From assembly GCA_009103225.1 (NCBI GenBank), contig RHPI01002836.1, positions 214,192-278,191 of the forward strand: a stretch of 64,000 nucleotides of DNA, given 5' to 3'. This document shows positions 46,299 to 56,160 of this stretch, piece by piece (position 1 is the stretch's first letter; each line of letters begins with the position of its first letter). This stretch comes from Chlorokybus atmophyticus. Lineage: Eukaryota > Streptophyta > Chlorokybophyceae > Chlorokybales > Chlorokybaceae. The notes beneath the pieces were generated by a model. It was not told where the DNA came from. It worked only from the letters and a program-made list of their open reading frames with translations, and ran no database searches. The position numbers and the translations under genes are program-made.

Positions 46299-46776
46299 TG
46301 TTGTGCATAGGCATGGCTGGAGCTTAGTGTCCAATCTGATATGCACTTGTATTAGGAGACATTAGCACTATGTGTGCACTGCATGAGTTTATGCAGTGCT
46401 AGCATATCACGTGCTGTAGATATCAACCTTGGGGTAGATATCTGCAGTAGGCTAGGAGCATTCTCCTGTATGGGGCTGCCTAGGGTATATAGGCCGCGGG
46501 ACAGCCGCCAGAGACTAGACCGGACAGATCAGACTAGACAGACCTGGAGTTTGCAGTAGATGCACTTACGAGAGTCTTGGTCTCCCTGTTGCTGTGTGTG
46601 ACTTGTACCCTTGTGCATACTTTGTGTGTGTGCATGCATACATACAGTAGAAGGTCTGCATCTGTGTGAGCAGCTTTGTGCTTGTTAGCTACTGCATAGC
46701 TACACTGTGTGTGTAGAGTCTAAACTCAACACCCTGCTCTCTGTACAGCACTGATTGGTAGCAGTCTCTGCCAACA
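46299..46776 (+). repeat. Copia II 3' LTR
   Basis: Same family and length as the 5' LTR; TATATA at 46486-46491. Confidence 0.9.
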
Positions 46777-46906
46777 AGTCTGTCTGCGCATTGATGGCAA
46801 GGTGTGTCTCATCGCTAGAGAACAGCAGGGCGGCCTTTACCTGATAGAAGAAGCTGAGACTGACAAGGCACTGGTGGCGACAGTTCCTGAGTTAGCTGAA
46901 CTTTGG
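46777..46906 (+). pseudogene. Copia I pre-integrase remnant
   Basis: The sequence after copia II resumes copia I: GKVCLIAREQQGGLYLIEEA in a shifted frame, the gag-pre-integrase domain, ending at the copia III LTR at 46907. Confidence 0.65.
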
Positions 46907-47826
46907 TGTTGAAGGACTAGCATGCACATGTAGTTGAGGCAAGCATAAACACACAGAGACAGAGCTACCGCCACCAGAGCATACACAATTCACATCACAT
47001 TCATCTATTACAAGTTGTCCGCTGATTCTTATACCAGCCAGTTACACACACGTCTACGTTTGCAAGCACTGCATAAGCTATACTCAGTCTTTTGACGCGC
47101 TCTAAGCTACGTTGTCTTCTTTACAATCAGAGCTTTCCAACAAGCTCTTACACGCCTAATATGAGTAAGTATACGCGGAGATACAAAGCAGTTAGTGAGG
47201 CTCCAGTCTGGAGTCCGGAGTCTGGTCCGACGACGCCATCTTGCTAAGTCCGAACCTAGTGCTCATCCTTACGACCTTCTACTCCTGTGTGGAGGGTCGA
47301 TGCTGATCGTATGTAGGAATGACTCTCAACACTCCCACGCGAGCAGCTTGACTTCCAACGCTTGCTCCTGTAGTAAAACACAGATGCCAAGTCCTGCGCA
47401 ACAAGTCTTGAACTTGAGCGGTGACAATGGCTTTGTCATGAAGTCCGCCAGCATGCCCTCAGTGTTGCAGTACTGGAACTCCACCTCCTTCCTTGTGACT
47501 ATGTCACGCACAAAGTAATGCATGACATCAATGTGCTTCGTCCTTGATGAGGCGATAGGGTGCTTTAATAACTTGATGGCTCCTTGGTTGTCACAGTTGA
47601 TGACGATGCACGCCATTGGGTGCTCTAAGTCCGCCATGAGCTTGCGAAGCCAGAGTGCCTCCTTCACTGCTGCTGCCGCTGCCATGTACTCAGCCTCTAA
47701 TGTAGATGCTGCTGTTGTTGGCTGCAGTCTGCTATTCCAGCTCACTACGCCTCCGTTTAGCTTGAAGACGTAGCCTGTAGTGGACCTCTTGATGTTGAGG
47801 TCACCAGCAAAGTCCGAGTCGCAGCA
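46907..47826 (-). mobile_element. Copia III: 3' half of a minus-strand copia
   Basis: It holds a 425-bp LTR (46907-47331) and RNase H (47331-47826), then ends abruptly at the 5' LTR of copia IV. Sequence is very close to the 3' part of the copia at 54723-61115. The 5' half and its other LTR are absent. Confidence 0.85.
47332..47826 (-). pseudogene. Copia III RNase H fragment
   Basis: The minus-strand frame has GGVVSWNSRLQPTTAAS, EAEYMAAAAAVKEALWLRKL, CDNQGAIKLLKHP, TKHIDVMHYFVRD and MLADFMTKPL, the copia RNase H end. Nearly identical to 60165-60656. Confidence 0.85.
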
Positions 47827-48295
47827 TGTTGAGGATATTCTTGTATCCGGTCAGCTTGCCCTGTGGATAAGAATAGCCGCGAGAAGATTTAGGCGCGAGA
47901 AGGTTCCAGTCGAGAAAGGTCCAGGCGAGGACTTCAGTCGAGAAGGTTCCAGGCGCGGAGTCGAGTCCGGAGTCTGGAGACTTCCAGGCGCTGTAGAAGA
48001 AACGTTGTAGCTCGGTGGTTACGTCATTGTATGGCGCGTGTTATAGCTTGTTGAAAAGCTCTTGAAGTAGCTACGTGGTGCAACTTAGAGCGCAAGAATC
48101 GGTTGAGTGTAGAAGTCGTGGTGGCTTCTAGAGTAGACAGGTGCAGAACTGGCGGGTATAAAAGCCCGCGGTATGACTTTGTTGTAATCCTTAGAAAGCC
48201 TTTTTGGATCAGCCTTGTGTGTATGCTCTGGTAGAGTGTGTGTATTTGTGCTTGCACCAACTCCATGCATGGTCAGTAGTGTTCGAATCTCAACA
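47827..48295 (+). repeat. Copia IV 5' LTR
   Basis: TG...CA ends; few differences from 50146-50613. Includes the TATA element at 48157. Confidence 0.9.
48150..48170 (+). promoter_or_regulatory. TATA box inside a GC inverted repeat (copia IV LTR)
   Basis: GCGGGTATAAAAGCCCGC: TATAAAA at 48157-48163 flanked by complementary GCGGG/CCCGC. The same sequence is at about 50471-50488 in the other LTR. A similar design (CTGGTATAAGACCAG) occurs at 55016-55030. Confidence 0.6.
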
Positions 48296-48408
48296 GGTTA
48301 TGGGCCCACACTTCGCTGGTCTAGCCAGTGTCTAGAGGCGTGATAACGGCAGTAGGCTAGGTAAGGAGTTCTAGCTAAGTCTTGTGAGGTTGGGTTGAGT
48401 CCTGGAAG

Positions 48409-50091
48409 ATGGCAACCAACTACGACAAGGTGACCGTGGAGCCTTTGGACATGGACAACTACAACACATGGAGCGTGCGCATGAAGATGTTGCTAGTACA
48501 CAAAGACTTGTGGGAGTGGGTGGACCCGGAGGAGGCTGACCCTATGTTTACAAGGCAGAGTTCGGTGTTTAAGCAGCAAAGTGGGAGAGCGCTTGCCCTG
48601 ATCGGTCTCAACGTGAAGGATCATCACTTGGTGTTGGTGGATGGCTGCAAGACTGCACGAGAAGCTTGGGAGAAGTTGGCATCGCACTTCAAGGCGAAGA
48701 ATAGCGCGAGGAAGGTGCAGCTGAAGAGAGAGCTCGCTGAGTTGAAGCAAGGCGCAGCGGAGCCTCTTACCAAGTATGTGTCGCGTGCACGAGAGTTGCA
48801 GAAGGACCGTCAAGGCGTTGGCTATGAGGTGAAAGAGTCCGAGTTGGTGTGGCAAGTACTGTCTGGGTTGCCTGAAGACTATGACACGGTGATCACGGTT
48901 TTGGAGGGCTTGGAGGTTGAACCCACGGTGGACGAGGTGGTTCCAAGATTGCTGCAGGTGAATTCAAGGCTAGCGAAGAAGCATGAGGAAAGCCCGGAGG
49001 CGTTGGCTTTCTCAGCGACTTCAGGAAGAGATACTGATCGTTTTCAGCATGGGTCTGGGCGTTTCAGTGGTGATGGTGGCGGTTCTAGTGGTGGTGGTAG
49101 AGGAGCGTCAAGGAGTGACAGGATCTGCTACTATTGCGGGAAGAAGGGCCACATCAGGGTGCATGGCTCGATGAGGAAGCAGCACGAAGAGGAGCGTGGT
49201 GGAGAGAAGCATCATGCCATGACGGGACGTGTTCGAGAAACGCCTATTGCCTTTCATGCAACAACGGATGGTGAGGCAGCTGGTTGGGTGCTGGACTCGG
49301 GTTGCACGAGGCATATGACGGGTGATCGTGAGAAGTTGGCGAAGTACAAGGTCTTGGAGAAACCTATGAAGGTGAAGTTCGGCAAGACGGAGGTCTTCGC
49401 GATTGGTGTAGGAGAAGCCAAAATCCTGTCTCAGGTTGGAGGAAGGACGAGGCAAGTGTTGTTGAGAGAGGTTTTGTATGTCCTAGGGCTAGAGGTTAGC
49501 CTATTCTCTGTGCGCATCGCGACGAGAGTTGGTGCTGTGACAGTGTTTAGTGGGGACATAGGAAGGGTAGTGCTGCGTGGTGTCACAGAGTTGGTTGGCA
49601 TCAACGTTGGAGGGCTCTACATTAATAAGGAGGTCAAGGGTGCGGACATGCACAAGAAGACCAAGGTGGAGGTGTCCAAGTCAGCACCGGTTGTGAAGAA
49701 GATGAAGAAGAAGGCCAAGGTCGAGCCTGTTACTCATAAGGGAGCGGGAGCTCAAGAGAAGGTGATGAAGAGCGTGTCACATGCGAGTGGTGGAGTGATT
49801 CCACGTGTGGAGGTTGCTGGTGGTGTCAAGAAGGCTGAAGGTGCAGTTCCGGAGCCCGTGGGAGCCAAAGGAGGCGTTGGCATCAGCAAGGACAAGAAGA
49901 AGAAGCATGGTGGTGGTGGTGTGCAGGACGTTGCCGAGAGTGAGCACGTGGGAGCACATGCAAATGACCATGAGAGTTGCAATAAGGGTGTGCAAGTGAA
50001 GAGCTTCAAGGAGGCGCTCATGAGAGGTGCGGGAAGTGTTTTTAAGATGGTTGGAAGAGCAAAGGATGGCGTGGGAGTTCGTCGCGCATAA
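48409..50091 (+). CDS. Copia IV Gag-protease fused to a Lys-rich tail
   Basis: One intact 560-codon frame from ATG 48409. Residues 1-200: copia gag (LDMDNYNTWSVRMKMLLVHK, TKYVSRARELQKD, WQVLSGLPEDYDTV). About residues 240-256: a CCHC knuckle lacking its last Cys (CYYCGKKGHIRVHG). Residues 285-400: protease with GWVLDSGCTRHMTGD and VLLREVLYVLGLEVSLFS. From about 405 the integrase and RT expected in copia are absent. Instead there are about 150 Lys/Val/Gly-rich residues with patches such as KKMKKKAKVEP and KDKKKKH, resembling nuclear-localisation or nucleic-acid-binding signals. A stop then precedes the 3' LTR. It must borrow pol functions from another copia. Confidence 0.85.
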   Translation: MATNYDKVTVEPLDMDNYNTWSVRMKMLLVHKDLWEWVDPEEADPMFTRQSSVFKQQSGRALALIGLNVKDHHLVLVDGCKTAREAWEKLASHFKAKNSARKVQLKRELAELKQGAAEPLTKYVSRARELQKDRQGVGYEVKESELVWQVLSGLPEDYDTVITVLEGLEVEPTVDEVVPRLLQVNSRLAKKHEESPEALAFSATSGRDTDRFQHGSGRFSGDGGGSSGGGRGASRSDRICYYCGKKGHIRVHGSMRKQHEEERGGEKHHAMTGRVRETPIAFHATTDGEAAGWVLDSGCTRHMTGDREKLAKYKVLEKPMKVKFGKTEVFAIGVGEAKILSQVGGRTRQVLLREVLYVLGLEVSLFSVRIATRVGAVTVFSGDIGRVVLRGVTELVGINVGGLYINKEVKGADMHKKTKVEVSKSAPVVKKMKKKAKVEPVTHKGAGAQEKVMKSVSHASGGVIPRVEVAGGVKKAEGAVPEPVGAKGGVGISKDKKKKHGGGGVQDVAESEHVGAHANDHESCNKGVQVKSFKEALMRGAGSVFKMVGRAKDGVGVRRA

Positions 50092-50145
50092 GTACGCAAG
50101 GAGTTGGCATCGAAGGTGTTAAAGGCCAAGCTGCCCGCGTGGGAG

Positions 50146-50613
50146 TGTTGAGGATATTCTTGTATCCGGTCAGCTTGCCCTGTGGATAAGAATAGCCGCG
50201 AGAAGATTCAGGCGCGAGAAGGTTCCAATCGAGAAAGGTCCAGGCGAGGACTTCAGTCGAGAGAGTTCCAGGCGCGGAGTCGAGTCCGGAGTCTGGAGAC
50301 TTCCAGGCGCTGTAGAAGAAACGTTGTAGCTCGGTGGTTACGTCATTGTATGGCGCGTGTTATAGCTTGTTGAAAAGCTCTTGAAGTAGCTACGTGGTGC
50401 AACTTAGAGCGCAAGAATCGGTTGAGTGTAGAAGTCGTGGTGGCTTCTAGAGTAGACAGGTGCAGAACTGGCGGGTATAAAAGCCCGCGGTGTGACTTTG
50501 TTGTAATCCTTAGACAGCCTTTTGGATCAGCCTTGTGTGTATGCTCTGGCAGAGTGTGTGTACTTGTGCTTGCACCAACTCCATGCATGGTCAGTAGTGT
50601 CCGAATCTCAACA
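50146..50613 (+). repeat. Copia IV 3' LTR
   Basis: Preceded by CGTGGGAG as in the other copia elements; ends CAACA, then copia I RT resumes. Confidence 0.9.
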
Positions 50614-51749
50614 GATTGGTGAAGGCGTTATATGGCTTGAAGCAGGCACCACGGGTGTGGCATGCAAGACTGTGCAAAGAACTCCAGAAGCAGGGGTTTA
50701 CAGCAAGTCTGGCAGATCCAAGCTTGTTCTACCACGAGAGCAAGCAAGTGTGGCTGTTGGTGTACGTGGACGACATTCTGATTGCAGCGTCAGGAATGTC
50801 AGGAGTGCAGCGAGTGAAGACTCAGCTGCAGGCTGTGTTCGAGTGTAGAGACTTGGGCCAAACAGCATACTTCCTGAGTATGGTTGTCACCAGAGATAGA
50901 GCTGCTGGAACCATCACCATTGCGCAAAAGCAAGCGGTGAAGCAGCTGGTGACAAAGTTTGGTCTCGATAATGCGAATGTTAAAGAGGTGCCACTGAGCA
51001 TGGGAGTTCAGTTGGTGAGAGCACTGGACAGTGATGAAGAGTTGGACAAGGCCAAGTACCCCTACTGCGAACTTGTGGGGAGCCTTCTCTATCTGTCCAT
51101 AGCTTCTTGGCCTGGCATTGCACATGCTGTGGGAAAGTACTTGGCAAGGTACATGTCTGCTCCAACAATGCAGCATTGGTTGGCAGCAAAAGGAGTACTG
51201 CGCTACTTGTCAAAGACAGCAACAGTTGGCATCCAGTATGGGCGGGGCAACCAGGAGTTGCAAGGCTACTGTGATGCAGATTATGCTGGTGACCTAGATA
51301 TCAGAAGGTCAACCACTGGATATGTCTTCAAGCTAAAAGGTGGAGTGGTCAGCTGGAACAGCAAGCTGCAACCGACAGTGGCAGCTTCCACTACAGAAGC
51401 AGAGTACATGGCCTCTGCATCAGTGGCGAAGGAGGCATTGTGGCTTAGGAAACTGCTAGGAGACCTTGGTCATCCATGTGCAAGCGTGAAGATGTGCTGT
51501 GACAACCAAGGAGCAGTAAAGCTACTGAAGAATCCCATTCTCTCGGCCAGGAGCAAGCACATTGATGTGCACCATCACTTTGTGAGAGACAGAGTGGCGA
51601 GGAATGAGAATGAGTTTGTCCACTGTGGCACTGAGGAGATGCTGGCTGACTTCATGACGAAGGCATTGCCTGTGAAGAAGTTCAAGGCATGCTGTGAAGG
51701 ACTGGGCATCAGGACAGTGAAGATGGAGACAAAGAAGACCAAGTTCTGA
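50614..51749 (+). CDS. Copia I RT (C-terminal part) and RNase H
   Basis: The frame from 50616 starts LVKALYGLKQAPRVWHARL, with the catalytic YVDDILIA, RT thumb, then RNase H with GYCDADYAGD, STTGYVFKL, AEYMA and HIDVHHHFVRD, ending KFKACCEGLGI at a TGA. It is intact but lacks the RT N-terminus and integrase because copia IV ends just before it. Confidence 0.85.
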
Positions 51750-51783
51750 AGGTTCAGAGCTGGCCAAGCTGCCTGCGTGGGAG

Positions 51784-52125
51784 TGTGGAGAATATAGCAT
51801 GATTTGCAGTGTTCTCTACATGTATAGCATATGACACTTATGTGCTATTGTCCAGTCAGCTTAGCTAGCCCTATTGTAGCTTATTAAGTTGGTACTTGAT
51901 AAGCTACTCATGGACTGCAGTTGTACGTATAGGCTGCAGGCAGTTAGGACTGGTGCATTCTGGTCTGGTCTTTGGTAGGACCCAGACTGAGGGCCCAGAG
52001 CCGACAGGCCGCGGGTTATTGAGTTAGTTCACTCTCTGGTCAGTTTTTGTCGGTGTAGCTCTGCTCTTACCACTGTGCTGTGTATGCTTGTTGTGCATGG
52101 TTGCATGCAGCATCTCTGGTCAACA
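51784..52125 (+). repeat. Copia I 3' LTR
   Basis: TGTGGAG...CAACA, preceded by GCCTGCGTGGGAG, a purine-containing end shared by all copia elements in this window (CGTGGGAG before each 3' LTR). Confidence 0.9.
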
Positions 52126-54722
52126 GTATGGCCATGACAGTGTGAGGAGTGGTGGGGAGGATGGAAGGGTCCGGGCTGCCCTCTCGGCCATGCGTATGAT
52201 GTCGATTGCTGATTGGGAGAGCAAGGTCTGTGGCCCACCCTTGACTCCTAGCAACAGGTCAGTGCGAAGCCGGAGAATGTCAGCGAAGTCCGAGGGGTTG
52301 ACTGCCATAGGTTGCGCCTCCGGCTCATTGTTATCCATCCACAGCAATGCCGTCACCATCATTGATCTCCCTGTGTGAGTGACGTGTGTTAAACTCAGCT
52401 CAGAGGAGTGGGCCAGTGTTGTACGGGGGTCCAGTCCAAGTGCTCGCACAGCCAACGAATGTGCCGTATCCGGAGCATTGACAAGTGCTCCTATATGGGT
52501 GGCAGTTGGAAGGGAAAGCAATGAAGACGAGGATCGTGCTAGACCTATCCACCAAGCGTCTTCCCTCCATCGGTGCACTGCTGCGGTGAGGAGAGGAACT
52601 GCAGGGGAGGGGGCGGCATCAGGTGAGGGTAGGACGGGGCGAGGGGGGCTGTCGTCTGCTCTCGGCTGGTTAACAGATGTTGTTTGGTTGTCGTCCGGTT
52701 GTGGGTGCCAGCTTGGGGAGAGAGCAAGCCTGCGGGCTGAAGGCCTTGAAGACTGTACTGGGGAGGGGGGGGCGGAGTCGAGAGGGGGAGACGACATGGT
52801 TGTATCGTTGTCTGCTACATGTGGCGCAGGGAGCGAGGACCAACAGCTGTGGTCTGCCATCCATTGTCTTGCCGCTTCCGCTAGCTGCTGCAATGTGACG
52901 TATCCGAGGGCAGACTTCGTTGTCTTGGAGGAGGTGGCCTCCCACTCGTCAAGCTTCACCCATCGCTGGTTGGGCCCCGGGGGATGCTTGCTAGTAGTTT
53001 CCACAAGAATGGGGCAGACAAAAAAGAGGACAGCGGCGTCGTCTGCGCCGCTTCGGACGGGAACCGCAGACAGCAACACGGATTCCAGCTTTGCCATCTC
53101 TATCTCTGCTTCCAAGTTGATGCCCAAAGAAGCAGGAGACGAGCGCAAGACTGAAAAAGCGTGTGCCGTGCCAGAGCCTTGCGTGTTGGGCAGAGGGGTG
53201 AGGTCGCCGTATCGCAGCTTAAACCTCGCCATGGTGGTGTCAGTCAGCAAGAGAGAGGGTGATGACAAATTCTCTGCTGTAGACAGCAACATAGGCACCA
53301 AGGTGGCGTGTGCCCATGCTGTATCCGTGGCGGGGTGGCCTAGAGCTATGGTGACAGACTCCAGGTCCAGGGGGTGGGTTGTGCGCTGAGGGTGCAGTGC
53401 ATCTCGTCCACTGTCAGCGGCAGGTAAACCTGCGATTGACTGTGGGGGAGTGCCCCGCTTACCAGGGTGAACCTGACCCTTGCGTGGTGTGGTGTGGCGT
53501 TGAGGGGAAGGAGGGGCCGGAGGTGGGGTGGAGCGCTCTTTCATCCATGTGTCATTGTCATCCGAGGGGAGTCCGTCGTCTTCCATGTCCACGCGTTCTC
53601 CCCAGCTTCGTGCCCGGGGAGAAGGGGGAGGAGGGGTGCGGGTGGGTAAGTCGCGGGTGTGGGGTGTGGAAGATGGAGGGGTTAACGGGAGAGGCTGTTC
53701 CTGCGTTAAGAGCGCGAACCTGTTGTTGTTGAGCTTGTTGCTGTTGTTGTTGTTGTTGTTGCTGTTGGGCTTTGATGTTGTTGTGAGTGGTAGTCTTTGA
53801 GCGGGTGATGGTGGCAGTCTGAAGGGGTGGAGAGGGGTTTTGAGAGGGCGGATTAAGAGAGTGAAGAGGCATTGCCGCCTGGTTGGAAGGAGGAGGGACG
53901 GGTGCAGACGAGGGTGCAGCTGGTGTCCTTGTTGGGGCTGCAGCTGAGCACTGGCTGCTAAGGTGGCCACGAATGCCACATCAATTGCAGAGAAATGGAG
54001 ATGAGGGGGTGAGGATCAATGGTGGTGGAGGAGACCTGACCTTTGTAGGAAGTTCGGATGGTGATGGTCTCTGGAAGGACAACTTCAGGGGATTTTGGCG
54101 TGAAGCGGTAGCATGTGGAGGGTGTGATGAAGTGGCGATTCAGGGATTGGTTGGGAAGGGGCTCGCCGATGGTGCCGAATTGGCTGATGATCTGGATGAG
54201 AGCTGGAAGAACTCGAGGGTGGTCGCGGCGGAAGGAGATCCAGCCTTCCTTTACGCCTGAATCCGCCCAAGCAGAGACGCGAACAGGCTTGCCCCTTAGG
54301 GTAAGTAGAGCGCCTCTTCGAGCCCTATCAATGATTGCTATAGCAGCCTCTGCAGAGGAGAGAACAACCTGACTCTCCAACACGTGGATACTGTGTGGAA
54401 GTGATATCAAAGCCTCTAACCTTGTCTAAACAGACCGCCTCAATCCATGACAGTCGTGTGACAAGTGTCTGAGACTCAACATACGGGAGGCGAAATGCAA
54501 GAGCTATCTCTTCTAGCTCAGACTGCCTGTCTGAAAACATGTGATCTATGTAGTCTGCCTCATTGCCTGTCTCAGTAGACACACATGTCTGCAATACAGA
54601 AGGAGCAGAGGAGTACTGTGCAAAAATGTCACTGATACAAGGCCCAATCGTAGACTTAGCTGAGACTTGTTCTGACAAGGGGGAGCCCGTCACAACCTCC
54701 CTGCATGCCTTGCGCTTGTGTG
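52126..54722 (-). pseudogene. LINE ORF1 (RNA-binding protein)
   Basis: Two frames: 54722-54330 shifting to 54410-53958, then 53979-52120. The first part has a compact RRM-like stretch (AAIAIIDRARRGALLTLRGK, VKEGWISFRRDHPRVLP). Near 53965-53975 is a CCHC knuckle (CGIRGHLSSQC) with a TGA between the first two Cys. The long C-terminal part is Pro/Ser/Thr-rich with an Asn run. RRM plus knuckle is the usual ORF1 layout of plant and algal L1 elements. The N-terminus is cut by the copia LTR. Confidence 0.65.
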
Positions 54723-55145
54723 TGTTGAGAGTCATTCCTACATACGATCAGCATCGACCCTCACACAGGAGTAGAAGGTCGTAAGGACGAGCACTAGGTC
54801 CGGACTTAGCAAGATGGCGTCGTCGGACCAGACTCCGGACTCCAGACAGGAGCCTTACTAACTGCTTTGTATCTCCGCGTATACTTACTTATATTAGGCG
54901 TATAAGAGCTTGTTGGAAAGCTCTGGTTGTAAGAAACACAACGCAGCTTAGAGCGCGTAAAAAGGCTGAGTATAGCTTAAGCAGTGCTTGCAAACGTAGA
55001 CGTGTGTGTAACTGGCTGGTATAAGACCAGCGGACAACTTGTAATAGATGAATGTGATGTGACTTGTGTATGCTCTGGTGGCGGTAGCTCTGTCTCTGTG
55101 TGTCTATGCTTGCCTCAGCTACATGTGCATGCTAGTCCTTCAACA
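54723..55145 (+). repeat. Copia V 5' LTR
   Basis: TGTTGAGAG...CTTCAACA; TATAAG at 55020-55025 inside CTGGT/ACCAG arms. Followed by GGTTATGGGCCCACA. Confidence 0.9.
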
Positions 55146-55216
55146 GGTTATGGGCCCACACTACGCTTGAGGAGTGTGAGACTAGCTTGTGTGCACACAC
55201 GGATTGACGTTCGGGG

Positions 55217-55545
55217 ACCATGCATGGTCCTTCCACGGACCCAGCGGGCCATACATGGTCCGTCCCCGCGGACCACGAGTGTCTGGTCCGCGAGGGACGG
55301 ACCGTCCATGGTTCTTTTGGGGCCCCAACACCTGGCGCGCAGCCGCGCACCACATATGGTCCGTGCCGCACCTTGTATGGTGCGACATGGACCAGCAATG
55401 TTGCTGGTTGGCGGCCCTGCAGGGCGCGCTACACGTGTACCATGACTGAAGTACNCCGTGCCGCACCATGTATGGGGCGACATGGACCAGCAATGTTGCT
55501 GGTTGGCGGCCCTGCAGGGCGCGCTACACGTGTACCATGACTGAA
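55217..55545. repeat. Array of ~16-bp palindromes (left end of copy 1)
   Basis: Successive imperfect palindromes include GGACCATGCATGGTCC, GGGCCATACATGGTCC, GGACCGTCCATGGTTC, GCACCTTGTATGGTGC, CCAGCAATGTTGCTGG and ACACGTGT. The stretch 55366-55453 is repeated after the gap N (55455), probably an assembly overlap. Confidence 0.85.
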
Positions 55546-55548
55546 GTA

Positions 55549-55964
55549 CAGTCTAACCTCGATAAGTGCATACCATCGGGAACGGGCTTATGTATGCACT
55601 TATCGCGTTTATGCATCCTCGTTAAGTTATGCACCCGCTTTAAGTGCATTTATTATGCACTTAGGCTTGGCATAAATGCATAACCTATGCACTTATCGAG
55701 GGAGTAAACCTAATCCTGAGTTGTAACGTGTACGACCGTAACTATTATACACTGTAATCAGAAACTGTCTGTAACTTAGGCGTAAGTCACCTTGATAAGT
55801 GCATAGACACACCAAAGGTTAGGCATCTCACGGTATGCACTTATCGATAAATGCATATGCTCTTAACGCACAGGTCTTCCCCCTGAAGACGTCGGTGATG
55901 GCCGAACTTATGCACTAAACGCGGATATGCACTAAACGAATGTGCACTTATCGAGGTTAGACTG
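55549..55964. mobile_element. Pogo-like MITE, copy 1
   Basis: 416 bp with terminal inverted repeats CAGTCTAACCTCGATAAGTG and a TA on each side (55547-55548, 55965-55966). CAGT...ACCTC-ATAA ends plus TA duplication are typical of pogo-type MITEs such as Emigrant/Lemi1 of Arabidopsis. No protein frame, so it was moved by a transposase encoded elsewhere. Confidence 0.85.
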
Positions 55965-56055
55965 TATCGTTATTGCATGTACGAGTACATAGGTACATTG
56001 TGTGTAACATCATTTAATTAATGACAGGCCGCACCGACTGTCGCCGCTTACCATA

Positions 56056-56160
56056 AAGTGGACAGTCGCAAATGGTCGGCGGCTGTCAATGTATATTGAC
56101 AGCCGAACGTCCATGTACATTTTAACTTGACAGCCGCCGACCAGTTGCGGCTGTCCACTT
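56056..56160. repeat. Foldback with ~34-bp arms
   Basis: AAGTGGACAGTCGCAAATGG and following bases pair with a segment ending CGGCTGTCCACTT; the arms flank a ~36-bp loop that holds further inverted pieces. The RNA or single strand could form a long hairpin. Confidence 0.8.

Larger units (their letters stand above)
44074..46776 (+). mobile_element. Copia II: gag-only non-autonomous copia in copia I
   Basis: 2.7 kb with 478-bp LTRs (TGTTGTGCATA...CCAACA), the perfect duplication AGTCT on both sides (44069-44073, 46777-46781) and the half-tRNA primer-binding site at 44552. The only protein frame is gag. 45527-46298 has no protease, integrase or RT, so it depends on another copia. This matches the described TR-GAG class. 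Confidence 0.9.
47827..50613 (+). mobile_element. Copia IV: gag-protease element with a basic tail, no pol
   Basis: 2.8 kb with 469- and 468-bp LTRs (TGTTGAGGATATT...CAACA), the half-tRNA primer-binding site at 48296 and one long ORF. The left flank (CAGCA, copia III) and right flank (GATTG, copia I) do not match, so there is no target duplication. This suggests recombination between two copies. Confidence 0.9.
42447..52125 (+). mobile_element. Copia I: Ty1/copia element nested in the LINE
   Basis: LTRs of 337 and 342 bp (TGTGGAG...CAACA), the 5-bp duplication GTATG (42442-42446, 52126-52130), a half-tRNA primer-binding site at 42784, gag, protease and pre-integrase on the left, and RT-RNase H on the right. 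The middle is replaced by copia II, a piece of copia III and copia IV; its own integrase is missing. Confidence 0.9.
39977..54722 (-). mobile_element. L1-type LINE, split by a copia element
   Basis: ORF1 (54722 to 52126) and ORF2 (42446 to 39977) are on the minus strand and are separated exactly by the copia element 42447-52125, whose GTATG duplication flanks it. The LINE is cut at its 5' side by the copia LTR at 54723 and at its 3' side after the RT core at 39977. About 5.1 kb of LINE remains. Confidence 0.85.

Noticed and set aside
52379-53389. 336-codon plus-strand ORF
   Set aside because: It lies opposite LINE ORF1, whose RRM-like part, zinc knuckle and continuity with ORF2 identify the minus strand as coding.
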